From the NCBI GenBank assembly GCA_034437615.1, contig DAOTTW010000349.1:1-27665 (forward strand): 27,665 nt of DNA. Reading direction: 5' to 3'. Of the stretch, positions 15,855 to 23,871 are shown one piece after another. This DNA comes from DAOTTW01 sp034437615 (GTDB lineage Bacteria; Chloroflexota; Anaerolineae; Aggregatilineales; Phototrophicaceae). The notes below the pieces were generated by a model. It made no database searches and had not been told where the DNA came from. It was given only the letters and a program-made list of their open reading frames with translations. Numbering within the stretch: position 1 is the first letter of the stretch; every line of letters starts with the position of its first letter. Made by a program: the position numbers and the translations under genes.

Positions 15855-16838
15855 ATGGATTACGTGCGTTTAGGCAACACAGGCTTACACGTCTCGCGCA
15901 TTTGCCTGGGCATGATGAGCTACGGTACACCCGAATGGCGCGATTGGGTGCTGACGGAAGAAGCCGGCAAGCCCATCGTGCAGCACGCCGTTGAAGCAGG
16001 CATCAACTTCTTCGATACCGCTGATATGTATTCACAGGGCGTCAGCGAGACGGTCACGGGCCATTATCTGCGTGAATTTTTCCCGAAGCGCTCAGAATAT
16101 GTGCTGGCAACGAAGGTGTATTTCCCCTGGAACGACAAGCCGAATCAAGGCGGCCTGTCCCGTAAGCACATTTTTGACGCCGTTGATGCCTCGTTGCAGC
16201 GTTTGGGCACGGATTACATCGACCTGTATCAGATTCACCGCTTTGATTATCACACACCGATAGCAGAAACGATGGAAGCGCTGCACGATGTCGTAAAATC
16301 CGGCAAGGTGCGCTACATCGGTGCCTCTAGCATGTGGACGTGGCAATTTGCACAGGCGCAATATCTGGCAGATTTACATGGCTGGACGCGCTTTGTGTCG
16401 ATGCAAAACCACTACAACCTGATCTACCGCGAAGAAGAACGCGAGATGAACCCGTTTTGTGTGGATCAGGGCGTCGGGCTGATCCCCTGGTCACCGTTGG
16501 CGCGGGGCTTCCTGGCGGGCAACCGCAAGCGCGGGGGTGGTGGCGACACAGCACGCTCTAACAACGACCCGATGGCCGACCGTTACTATTTCAACGATAA
16601 CGCCTTCGATATTGTGGAGCGCCTGAAGGAAATCGCAGGTAAGCACGGCAAAAAGCCAGCACAGATTGCGCTAGCGTGGATGCTGCATAAACCCGGTATC
16701 CACAGCCCCATTATCGGCGCGACCAAAATGAAGCACCTGCAAGAGGCCATCGCAGCCGTAGCCATCCCGCTCAGCGACGAGGACATGCATTACCTGGAAG
16801 AACTGTATCAACCGAAGCCTATCATGGGCCACGCCTAG
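15855..16838 (+). CDS. Aldo/keto reductase (NADPH-dependent, YghZ/Tas-like)
   Basis: A 327-residue TIM-barrel oxidoreductase that reduces aldehydes or ketones with NADPH. Landmarks in order are GNTGLHVSRICLGMM near the N-terminus, FFDTADMYSQG (active-site Asp and Tyr), LATKVYFP (Lys) and DLYQIHRFD (His), completing the Asp-Tyr-Lys-His tetrad. SMQNHYNLIYREEEREM and GLIPWSPLARGFLAG follow, with the NADP-binding IIGATKMKHLQEA near the end. This resembles the potassium-channel-beta-like subfamily. The ribosome binding site is near perfect, AGGAGG 9 nt before the ATG. The stop codon overlaps that of the kinase gene on the other strand. The physiological substrate is unknown. Confidence 0.93.
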   Translation: MDYVRLGNTGLHVSRICLGMMSYGTPEWRDWVLTEEAGKPIVQHAVEAGINFFDTADMYSQGVSETVTGHYLREFFPKRSEYVLATKVYFPWNDKPNQGGLSRKHIFDAVDASLQRLGTDYIDLYQIHRFDYHTPIAETMEALHDVVKSGKVRYIGASSMWTWQFAQAQYLADLHGWTRFVSMQNHYNLIYREEEREMNPFCVDQGVGLIPWSPLARGFLAGNRKRGGGGDTARSNNDPMADRYYFNDNAFDIVERLKEIAGKHGKKPAQIALAWMLHKPGIHSPIIGATKMKHLQEAIAAVAIPLSDEDMHYLEELYQPKPIMGHA

Positions 16839-17968
16839 CCAACGCCTGCCCCGGCATCTGCCAGCGGCAGTTCTATCCAGAAGATCGAGCCGCCCTGCGG
16901 CGGGCAAAGCACACTGACGGCCCCGCCTTGCAGCTCCATCATCTGCTTTACAATCCACAGGCCGAGGCCGCTGCTGGTCTCGCCACCTGTGGGCTGGTTG
17001 CTGAGGCGCTTGAAAGGCTGGAAGAGCTTATCGCGTTCGTCTGCACGGATGCCGGGGCCTTCATCTGCAACCGAGAGCCGCCAGAAATTGCCTGCTGTCT
17101 CTGAGTAAACATGAATCTGTGAGTTGGGCGGGCTGTATTTAATCGCGTTGCTCAGCAAATTGCTAATGACCTGCGCCAAGCGGTCGGGGTCGGCCACAAT
17201 GGGCACATTGTTCAGGTCATCAGGGCGTAGGCTGATGCGTTTGCTTTGTGCTGCGGCGACGTACTGGCCAAGCACGTCCTCCACAATCTCGACAGGCATC
17301 ACAGGCCGCATATTGATCTGCATGGTGCTGATGTCCGTCTCGTTATCGAGGAAGCTGGTAATCACCGTCAGCATGGTGTCGATAATCGTATCGCCGCGCT
17401 GCACGAGGTCATGCACACGCGGGTTATCCCCCGTCACCTTGAATAGCAACCGATGCAACATGCGCAGGTTCGTTAGCGGACTGCGCAAATCATGGCTGGC
17501 AACCTGCATTAAGCGCTCTTTAATGCGGTTGGCTGTTTCTAATTGTTCGATGGTATTTTTGCGTTCATCCATCAGGCGCTTGAGCTTAAGCTGGGTGCTG
17601 ACACGTGCGCGGATGACGTTGACATCGAAGGGCTTGGTGATGTAATCGTTGGCCCCCAGCTTCAGCCCGAAGGCGATCTGCTCGCTATCCGATAGGGCGC
17701 TGATGAGTATCACGGGTAAGTCGGCTGATTGTGGCGTCTCGCGGATAATCTGCAAGGCATCAATACCACCGAGGACGGGCATCATAATATCCAACAGCAC
17801 GAGGTCATAATCCTGTGAAGCGATGGCCTGTAAAGCCTCTTTGCCGTTGCGTGCCGGTGTTACAGCGTGGTCGCGCATGAAGATGCGCTGTAGCAATTCC
17901 AGGTTTGCTGCTTCGTCGTCCACGATAAGCAGCTTAGGCGTCCACTGAGCCGTTGCTTCATGAGCCAT
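16835..17968 (-). CDS. Response regulator-histidine kinase fusion
   Basis: A 377-residue soluble signalling protein. An N-terminal receiver domain (about 12-125) has the acidic pair in IVDDE, phospho-acceptor Asp60 (LLDIMMP), the switch Ser in LISAL and Lys112 (TKPF). A short coiled coil (about 125-155) leads to a HisKA dimerisation helix with His159 (ASHDLRSPLTN). An ATPase domain follows, with NLLSNAIKY (N box), VADEGPGI (G1) and SSGLGLWIVKQMM (G2). All catalytic residues are present. There is no membrane segment, so it senses through its receiver input, as in many Chloroflexota and cyanobacterial REC-HK proteins. It starts at ATG 17968 with AGGA 5 nt upstream. A TATAAT lies at 18013-18008. 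The partner is unknown; the response regulator at 21144-21851 is the nearest candidate. Confidence 0.93.
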   Translation of the reverse strand: MAHEATAQWTPKLLIVDDEAANLELLQRIFMRDHAVTPARNGKEALQAIASQDYDLVLLDIMMPVLGGIDALQIIRETPQSADLPVILISALSDSEQIAFGLKLGANDYITKPFDVNVIRARVSTQLKLKRLMDERKNTIEQLETANRIKERLMQVASHDLRSPLTNLRMLHRLLFKVTGDNPRVHDLVQRGDTIIDTMLTVITSFLDNETDISTMQINMRPVMPVEIVEDVLGQYVAAAQSKRISLRPDDLNNVPIVADPDRLAQVISNLLSNAIKYSPPNSQIHVYSETAGNFWRLSVADEGPGIRADERDKLFQPFKRLSNQPTGGETSSGLGLWIVKQMMELQGGAVSVLCPPQGGSIFWIELPLADAGAGVG

Positions 17969-18007
17969 AACATTCCTCAGTCGTCTATCAGACCATTACC
18001 CCATTGC

Positions 18008-18013
18008 ATTATA
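18008..18013 (-). promoter_or_regulatory. Candidate -10 element for the REC-kinase gene
   Basis: A perfect TATAAT on the minus strand 39 nt before the kinase ATG. The nearest -35-like box, TTGAAT, is 20 nt upstream, longer than ideal. Confidence 0.4.
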
Positions 18014-18091
18014 GCGCGTTGATGCCTGCACGCATTCAAGAAATCGTTAAAACCTTGTATATGGTGATAAACAATTCAAAAAGTTCGCTAA

Positions 18092-18616
18092 CTATGACAG
18101 GTGCAAGCGATAGCCATAGGCAATTTCGGTATGGTCGTCAACCTGATAGGTGCCCTGCATCGCACGCACGCAGCCCATGTGCTCATAAAAGGCGACGGCT
18201 GGCGCACGTGCCAGTACCCACACCCAGGCCGACGGGCATTTAATGGCACGCAGATTATTGATGCCATGCTGCCACAGCACACGCCCGATGCCATAGCCCT
18301 GATACTCTGGCAGCAGGTACAGCGCGGTAATCTCACCGTCCGGCTTGCCCCACAGCATCGCCATGCTGACGAAACCGACCACCTGGCCATCAGTCTCGGC
18401 TACGAATGTATGCAGGGACACACCCCGGTACTGCGCCCAGGAAGCATAAACCGACGCGCCATGCGAAAAGACGCGCTGTACCTCTGCTGCTGTAAAGATG
18501 TGGCTATAGGCTTGCCATCCGGCCTGATTTATCGACCAGATCGCGTGGTGGTCGTTTGGTGTCGCGCTGCGGATGTGTATCTGTGGGTGCTGTGTGTGCT
18601 GCTTGACGTATTCCAT
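18092..18616 (-). CDS. GNAT-family N-acetyltransferase
   Basis: A 174-residue acetyl-CoA-dependent acetyltransferase, the usual length for one GNAT fold. IHIRSATPNDHHAIWSINQ is the typical first strand and helix, and FVAETDGQVVGFVSM forms the middle strands. ITALYLLPEYQGYGIGRVLWQ carries the Q/R-x-x-G-x-G/A acetyl-CoA pyrophosphate loop (QGYGIG). VLARAPAVAFYEHMGC is the C-terminal motif B helix that ends most GNATs. The acceptor is unknown. The ATG at 18616 has no clear ribosome binding site. It lies upstream of the kinase gene on the same strand, but with a 123-bp gap containing a separate promoter candidate. Confidence 0.88.
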   Translation of the reverse strand: MEYVKQHTQHPQIHIRSATPNDHHAIWSINQAGWQAYSHIFTAAEVQRVFSHGASVYASWAQYRGVSLHTFVAETDGQVVGFVSMAMLWGKPDGEITALYLLPEYQGYGIGRVLWQHGINNLRAIKCPSAWVWVLARAPAVAFYEHMGCVRAMQGTYQVDDHTEIAYGYRLHLS

Positions 18617-18782
18617 GTCGTTTTGTCAATCTAAATTGGTGCTTATGTCTGCTGTGCGTTTTTGCGGTTTCGTTTTGCCTACTTATTGTATCGGAATTCT
18701 AACAAAAGAACATAGCGCAATAGATACCCTCATGCCTGCTTAAAGGCTTGGCATCCGGTCTGGAACACGGGCAAGCACCTGC
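18617..18782. other. Divergent intergenic region, GNAT to lipoprotein
   Basis: AT-richer than the flanks. I see no RNA gene and no clear -35/-10 pair for the GNAT gene on the minus strand. Confidence 0.4.
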
Positions 18783-18788
18783 TACAAT
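18783..18788 (+). promoter_or_regulatory. Candidate -10 element for the lipoprotein-ddl unit
   Basis: TACAAT, with CTGGAA 17 nt upstream (18760-18765) as a weak -35. The predicted leader to ATG 18812 would be only about 17 nt. Confidence 0.35.
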
Positions 18789-18811
18789 CCGTGCCACCTG
18801 ACTTGAACGCG

Positions 18812-19837
18812 ATGAACCAGCCTATGCGCCGACAACCGCATGATCTCGCCACAATCTGCTTGATAGCCTGTCTGTTGCTGCTCACGGCCTGTGAAGCCGC
18901 ATCGGTGCAGGTCATCCCGACCGACCGCCCGACCGTCACGCCGACCTTCAGCCCATCGCCCACGCGCACACCCGCCGGTGCAGTCACACCGACGCAACGC
19001 CCGACGCAGGTCGCAGCACAAGCCACCAGTGGCCCATCACCCACGCCGCTATTCGGTGCAACGCGCACGCCATTACCAGAAAACTTCGCGACGGCGACGC
19101 GCAGCCTGAACCCGAATGCGCCGCGTATCGAATTCTTCACATCAGACCCGCTATCGGTGCAACCGGGCGAAACAGTGACGCTGTACTGGTCCGCACGTAA
19201 TATCGACGGAGCGACAATCTATCAGGTGGATGCTGCTGCCCGCCTGCCGTTGTATGATGTGCCGCCGGATGGTAACCAGCCTATCAACACGCGCAGCAGT
19301 GACCGGGGTCAGCTTGAATTCGTGCTGGCGGTGGGCGAGGACAGTAACCGCGTTGAGCAAAGCATCGTGATCCCGTTGCAGTGCCCGGTGGAGTGGTTTT
19401 TCTCGCCGTCACCGGATAACTGCGCTGATACCGCGCCAACCGAAACGCGCATCATCGACCAGCAATTTGAACGCGGGCGCATGGTCTTTATCGAAGAGAC
19501 GAACGCGATTTATGCACTGTTCAACGATGGCAGCAACCCGGCATGGCTGTCCTTTACGAATCGCTACGACCCCGAAATCCACGCCGAAAGCGACCCGAAC
19601 TTCCCGTCGTCCCCGAACCGTGTGCAGCCGGTGCGTGAACTGGGCTTGCTGTGGCGCGGTAATGATGTCGTGCGCAATCGGCTAGGCTTGGGCACAGAGG
19701 AGCAGGTGGCGTTTGCCGGCTTCATCCAAACGTCTACGCTGGGCAGCAACCGCGAAAACCTGTATATCAGCAGTTCAACCAATGCCGTCTTGCACATCGT
19801 ACCCGGACGTGAAGAATGGCAGATCATCGCACCATAG
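18812..19837 (+). CDS. Lipoprotein with Thr/Pro linker and Ig-like domain
   Basis: A 341-residue predicted lipoprotein of unknown function. The signal peptide (LATICLIACLLLL) ends in a lipobox LTAC, with the lipidated Cys at residue 27. A Thr/Pro-rich linker (about 33-90) follows. An Ig-like stretch comes next, FFTSDPLSVQPGETVTLYWSA, recurring in Chloroflexota secreted proteins. The remaining domain has two Cys (in CPVEWFF and DNCAD) and is unfamiliar. A GTG at 18791 would extend it by seven residues, but a TACAAT box at 18783-18788 leaves almost no room for it. I therefore use the ATG at 18812; ATG 18824 is also possible. It ends 29 bp before ddl and is probably co-transcribed. Confidence 0.8.
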   Translation: MNQPMRRQPHDLATICLIACLLLLTACEAASVQVIPTDRPTVTPTFSPSPTRTPAGAVTPTQRPTQVAAQATSGPSPTPLFGATRTPLPENFATATRSLNPNAPRIEFFTSDPLSVQPGETVTLYWSARNIDGATIYQVDAAARLPLYDVPPDGNQPINTRSSDRGQLEFVLAVGEDSNRVEQSIVIPLQCPVEWFFSPSPDNCADTAPTETRIIDQQFERGRMVFIEETNAIYALFNDGSNPAWLSFTNRYDPEIHAESDPNFPSSPNRVQPVRELGLLWRGNDVVRNRLGLGTEEQVAFAGFIQTSTLGSNRENLYISSSTNAVLHIVPGREEWQIIAP

Positions 19838-19866
19838 CAAATGCAGCAGGCAGGAGGTAAACGCAC

Positions 19867-21138
19867 ATGAGCCAAGCACGTAAAACCACCGTCGCCGTGA
19901 TATTTGGGGGCCGCAGCGTCGAACATGACGTTTCGATTGTGACGGGCCAGCAAATCATGAAGGCGCTCGATGCCGCGGGCGATCAATACGACGCTGTGCC
20001 TGTCTACATCGCCCGTGATGGCCGCTGGTTTACGGGCGCTCCCTTACGTGACCTGAAGACCTTCGAGCAAGAGCCGATCAGCAAAACGGTGGGTGTCGCC
20101 CCTGCGTTGCTATCGCCGGATGTGCGGCATCACGGCCTGATTATCGACCCACTGCCGCAACAGGGCGCACTTATGCAACGTCTGCTGGGCCGTGAAGCGC
20201 GTAGCCGCGTGCAAAGAATTGATGTGGCTTTCCCGGCCCTACACGGCTCACACGGCGAAGATGGCACGCTACAGGGCCTGCTTGAATTGGCGGATATTCC
20301 GTATGTAGGTTTTGCCACGCTTGGCTCTGCGCTGACGAACGATAAAATCATCACCAAGCAGCTTTTGCAGCAGCACGACATGCCGGTGTTGCCTGCGGTC
20401 ACGCTGACCCGTGCGGATTGGCTGGACGATGCCGAAGCAGCGCTAGAGCGCATCACAACGGCGCTGGATTGGCCTGTTTTCGTCAAGCCCGCCACGCTTG
20501 GCTCCAGCATCGGTGTCGCACGCGCCGCCGACGCGGACACACTGCGCAACGCCATCGACATCGCCGCCAGCTTTGATCGCCGTATTCTGATCGAACAAGC
20601 GCTGACGGGTGGCATCGAGATTAACTGCGCTGTGATGGGCTATGGCGACGATCTGCAAGCCTCGGTGCTGGAGCAGCCGCTTTCATGGTCGGATGTGCTG
20701 AGCTTTGAGGATAAGTATCTGCGCGGCGATGAGGGCATGAAAAGCGCAGAGCGCATCATCCCGGCACCCATCAGCGGCGCATTGACACAGCGCATTCAGG
20801 ATTTGTCGTTGCGGGCGTTCATGGCGGTGGATGGACGCGGCATCGTGCGCATTGATTATCTGGTCAAGCCAGATGAAGCTGCCGTATACCTGAATGAGAT
20901 GAACACATTGCCGGGGTCGCTGGCGTTTTACCTGTGGCAAGAGAGCGGCATGAGCCATGCGCAGGTGGTCACTAAGCTGGTGAAATTGGCGCAGACGGCC
21001 CACGCCGACAAGCGCCGCAACGTCTACGATTACAAGACGAACCTCGTTTCAGTTGCGGCGGCACGCGGCGCGAAGGGCGCAAAGGGCAAAATGCAAACAG
21101 GGGATAAAAAGCCCCTGGCAACGCCAGAAAACGCCTGA
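19867..21138 (+). CDS. ddl: D-alanine--D-alanine ligase
   Basis: An ATP-grasp enzyme joining two D-alanines for peptidoglycan precursors, in the cytoplasm. It is 423 residues, longer than the usual 300-370. The N-terminus VIFGGRSVEHDVSIVTG is diagnostic. HGSHGEDGTLQGLLELADIPYVG holds the first-subsite residues, and VFVKPATLGSSIGVARA is the ATP/phosphate segment. The metal site is in RIDYLV and YLNEMNTLPGSLAFYLW. The last ~35 residues form a Lys/Ala/Gly-rich tail outside the fold (RGAKGAKGK), which explains part of the extra length. A D-Ala-D-Lac or D-Ala-D-Ser specificity cannot be excluded by eye. The ribosome binding site is strong (AGGAGGT before ATG). It follows the lipoprotein gene. Confidence 0.93.
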   Translation: MSQARKTTVAVIFGGRSVEHDVSIVTGQQIMKALDAAGDQYDAVPVYIARDGRWFTGAPLRDLKTFEQEPISKTVGVAPALLSPDVRHHGLIIDPLPQQGALMQRLLGREARSRVQRIDVAFPALHGSHGEDGTLQGLLELADIPYVGFATLGSALTNDKIITKQLLQQHDMPVLPAVTLTRADWLDDAEAALERITTALDWPVFVKPATLGSSIGVARAADADTLRNAIDIAASFDRRILIEQALTGGIEINCAVMGYGDDLQASVLEQPLSWSDVLSFEDKYLRGDEGMKSAERIIPAPISGALTQRIQDLSLRAFMAVDGRGIVRIDYLVKPDEAAVYLNEMNTLPGSLAFYLWQESGMSHAQVVTKLVKLAQTAHADKRRNVYDYKTNLVSVAAARGAKGAKGKMQTGDKKPLATPENA

Positions 21139-21148
21139 GTGCATCAGG
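21134..21148. terminator. Small hairpin holding both stop codons of convergent genes
   Basis: CCTGA (21134-21138), a 5-nt loop and TCAGG (21144-21148). The ddl stop TGA is 21136-21138 and the response-regulator stop is read from TCA at 21144-21146. The stem is short and has no T-run, so its terminator activity is uncertain. A longer hairpin, CAGGGG/CCCCTG, lies inside the ddl tail just upstream. Confidence 0.35.
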
Positions 21149-21851
21149 GGCGCGACGACAAACCCACAAAGCGATAGCCCACACCATACTCGTTATGAAT
21201 ATAAGTCGGGTTTTTGGGGTCGGGTTCGATCTTGCGGCGCAGATGCGACACGTAAATACGCGGGTAGTGGTGCTCGCTGGTGTACTCTGCACCCCACACT
21301 ACCTCTAGCAATTGCTGAAACGTCAGCACCTCGCCGGGGTTGCGGATAAAGGTCGCCAGCAGCTTAAACTCTGTTGGGGTCAGGCGCACCTCGTCGTCGT
21401 CGATATTTACGCGGCGGCTTTTGAGGTCAACCGATAAGTAGCCATCCTCAAAGCGCGTAATGGCCTCTATGGGGTCTTCGGCGGTACGTGCACGGCGCAG
21501 CAGCGCCTTGATGCGGGCATGAAATTCAATCTTGCCCAGGGGCTTCAGCATGTATTCGTCAGCGCCTCGGTTCAGCCCCTCCGCGATGTCCTGTTCACCA
21601 ACGGCGTGCGCGGTCATCATCAATATCGGCACGTTAGAGACCTCGCGGATGCGCTCACATACGGTCAGACCGTCCATCATCGGCAACGACACATCCAACA
21701 CCACCAGATCATGCCGTTGATCCTGAAACAGACGCAGACCTTCCAGACCGTTATGCGAAACAGCCACCTCGAAGTTATGCCGCTGTAGATCCAATTGCAA
21801 TAGGCGCGATAGTTCCTCGTCGTCTTCGATGATTAACACACGTGGGTTCAT
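21144..21851 (-). CDS. OmpR/PhoB-family response regulator (KdpE-like C-terminus)
   Basis: A 235-residue DNA-binding response regulator. The receiver domain (about 4-118) has acidic residues in IIEDDEEL, phospho-acceptor Asp53 (VVLDVSLPMMDG), the switch Thr in MMTAHA and the Lys in LKPLGK. The winged-helix domain (about 135-232) has LTPTEFKLLATFIRNPGE. The recognition helix region EHHYPRIYVSHLRRKIE ends in GVGYRFV, and the spacing and wording resemble KdpE. No kdp genes are in view. The ATG at 21851 has GAGAGG 8 nt upstream. A promoter candidate reads TTCGCA-N17-TACAAT on the minus strand (21924 to 21896). No cognate kinase is adjacent, but the REC-kinase is about 3 kb away. Confidence 0.94.
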   Translation of the reverse strand: MNPRVLIIEDDEELSRLLQLDLQRHNFEVAVSHNGLEGLRLFQDQRHDLVVLDVSLPMMDGLTVCERIREVSNVPILMMTAHAVGEQDIAEGLNRGADEYMLKPLGKIEFHARIKALLRRARTAEDPIEAITRFEDGYLSVDLKSRRVNIDDDEVRLTPTEFKLLATFIRNPGEVLTFQQLLEVVWGAEYTSEHHYPRIYVSHLRRKIEPDPKNPTYIHNEYGVGYRFVGLSSRP

Positions 21852-21895
21852 CTGACAGGCCTCTCAGAGCGCGTTACAAATCCGTATGAATGCCC

Positions 21896-21924
21896 ATTGT
21901 ACCATCAAGGGCCACAGATGCGAA
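21896..21924 (-). promoter_or_regulatory. Candidate promoter for the response regulator
   Basis: TTCGCA (21924-21919), a 17-nt spacer and TACAAT (21901-21896) on the minus strand, giving a leader of about 40 nt. Confidence 0.4.
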
Positions 21925-21970
21925 AGACGCTTGCAGGCCGCCGTTTCTGTGGCTAGCATCTGATTTCGTC

Positions 21971-21999
21971 TTGGTGCCTTTTACCGCCTGTGTTATGCT
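21971..21999 (+). promoter_or_regulatory. Candidate promoter for the GT2 gene
   Basis: TTGGTG (21971-21976), a 17-nt spacer and TATGCT (21994-21999). The leader of about 97 nt contains an inverted repeat GGGTAAC/GTTACCC (22032-22038 and 22065-22071). No known riboswitch is recognised in it. Confidence 0.4.
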
Positions 22000-22103
22000 G
22001 ACAACGTTCGTATGGGCCGATCTTAACAGGCGGGTAACAAACGCAATACGACATCGCTGCACCCGTTACCCAGACGTACCTGTATCATTAAACGGAAGTC
22101 TAC

Positions 22104-23723
22104 GTGCCATATCGCTCAAGAAATAATCGCCACAAAAACGTACAGGTCGGTGTAGGCTGGTCCATGTGGGGCGGTTCGCCATCACCGCCGATTCATGAGC
22201 GCGTGCTGGATGCCATCCCCGGCTTCCTGGTGTGGCTGGCGTTTTTCTTCTGCATCGCCTGCGCTGTCGCCTTTCCGCGCACCCTGCTACTGATTGCCGC
22301 GCTGGTGGGCTTGTATTCGGCGTTGCGCTTCCTGTTCGCTGGCATTGCGAATTTTATGGGCCTGCGCCGCATTAAAAAATGGGAGCAAACCGACTGGCAC
22401 CGTAAATATTGCGAGGAAAAGACCGACGACGCGCTTAACTGGGATGACGTACACCATGTGGTGATTATCCCAGCCTATAAAGAGCCGATGAGTGTGTTGC
22501 GGCGCACGCTAGACAGCCTGCAAGCGCAGTACGAAGCCGATAAACGCATAACGATTGTGCTAGCGATGGAAGCCGCCGAAGAAGGCAGCATCGAGAAGGC
22601 CGAGCAGCTTCAGGGCGCGTATCAAGCAGGTTTTGCACGTTTTCATTACACGGTGCATCCGCGTGGCCTGCCCGGTGAGATGCAATGCAAATCCGCGAAC
22701 GAGAATTGGGCGGCGCGCTGGCTCAAACGTAAGTTGGTCAACGAGCAAGGCTACAATATTGACCACATCTGCATTACCACGATGGACGCCGATACACGCT
22801 GGCATCCACAGTTCTTCTTCGCGCTGACCTATCATTTTGCCATCGACCCACAGCGTTATACACGCTTCTGGCAAGCGCCAATTCGCTATCATGGCAACAT
22901 CTGGAGCATCAACCCACTGCTGCGCATCGTCAACGCCTACGCCAGCGCACTTGAACTGGCCTATCTGGCCGCGCCCTGGTGGAAAGCGATGCCGATGTCG
23001 TCTTATTCGCTCAGCTTGCGCTTGCTGGACCATAGCGGCTACTGGGATGGTGATGTGATCTCGGACGAGTGGCATATGTTCATCAAGGCGTATTTTGCGC
23101 GGGATGGTGGCGTATCGTTGGTGCCGATTATGCTGCCCTTCATGGCGGATGCGACCATCGGCACCAATTTGATTGATGAGTTACGCGAACGTTACTCGCA
23201 ATCCGTGCGCCATGCCTGGGGCAGCAAAGAAGTGGGCTATATGATCGCCAAGATGATCGACCACCCCGAAGTTGAATTCTGGCCTGCGTTCCGGCTGCTG
23301 ATGCGCATCTCGCATGACATCATGCTGGCGGGTGCGGGTTGGGTCATCCTGACGCTAGGCTCGCAACTGCCCGTGCTGCTCTATCCAGAGATTGCACCGC
23401 TGCAATTGGGGCCGTTCTTCCAAAATCCAGCGCAAGAATTGGCCGACGCAGCAGCACGCCTGGCCGCTGACCCGACCTGGATTATGGTGATTACGGCGGC
23501 GACGCTGGTCGTCATCCTGGGCATTGTCTTCTGGTATCAAGATGTGATCGTGCGCCCCCCGCGTGATACCAAGCCGACCTTACGCGAAAGGCTATGGACG
23601 CTGCTTAGCTTCCCGTTGTTGCCTGTGCTGACCTTGCTGGTGCTGGCCTTCCCTACCATACAGGCACAAACCCGCCTCATGCTTGGCATCCCCTTGCGCT
23701 TTCGTGTGACGAAGAAGATTTAA
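22104..23723 (+). CDS. Membrane glycosyltransferase, family 2 (cellulose-synthase-like fold)
   Basis: A 539-residue inverting glycosyltransferase at the cytoplasmic membrane. Two N-terminal helices (about 37-80) precede the GT-A domain. In it, VVIIPAYKEPMSVLRRTLDSL opens the nucleotide-sugar site and TTMDADTRWHP carries the DxD metal motif. ISDEWHMFIKAYF gives the catalytic acidic residues, and QSVRHAW is close to the QxxRW acceptor motif. Three C-terminal hydrophobic stretches (around PVLLY, VVILGIVFWY and LLPVLTLLVL) complete a processive-type topology. It starts with GTG at 22104, with ACGGAAG 6 nt upstream; ATG at codon 21 is an alternative. The sugar and product are unknown. It could make a surface polysaccharide or a glycolipid. 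Confidence 0.88.
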   Translation: MPYRSRNNRHKNVQVGVGWSMWGGSPSPPIHERVLDAIPGFLVWLAFFFCIACAVAFPRTLLLIAALVGLYSALRFLFAGIANFMGLRRIKKWEQTDWHRKYCEEKTDDALNWDDVHHVVIIPAYKEPMSVLRRTLDSLQAQYEADKRITIVLAMEAAEEGSIEKAEQLQGAYQAGFARFHYTVHPRGLPGEMQCKSANENWAARWLKRKLVNEQGYNIDHICITTMDADTRWHPQFFFALTYHFAIDPQRYTRFWQAPIRYHGNIWSINPLLRIVNAYASALELAYLAAPWWKAMPMSSYSLSLRLLDHSGYWDGDVISDEWHMFIKAYFARDGGVSLVPIMLPFMADATIGTNLIDELRERYSQSVRHAWGSKEVGYMIAKMIDHPEVEFWPAFRLLMRISHDIMLAGAGWVILTLGSQLPVLLYPEIAPLQLGPFFQNPAQELADAAARLAADPTWIMVITAATLVVILGIVFWYQDVIVRPPRDTKPTLRERLWTLLSFPLLPVLTLLVLAFPTIQAQTRLMLGIPLRFRVTKKI

Positions 23724-23871
23724 GCCGCGCAAGCCACATCTAATGAATTTCTAGGCTATACGGCGCTAGATTGCCGCATTCTCTCTGGTTTCATGACGCG
23801 CTCAACTCTATCATAGGTGCAATGCGTCGGGATGACGCAGATGCACAGTGAGTAAAGGGTTCTGCGAAACC

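Noticed and set aside
18101..18634. Plus-strand frame of 177 codons opposite the GNAT gene
   Set aside because: It has no recognisable domain, while the minus strand gives a complete GNAT fold with its acetyl-CoA loop.
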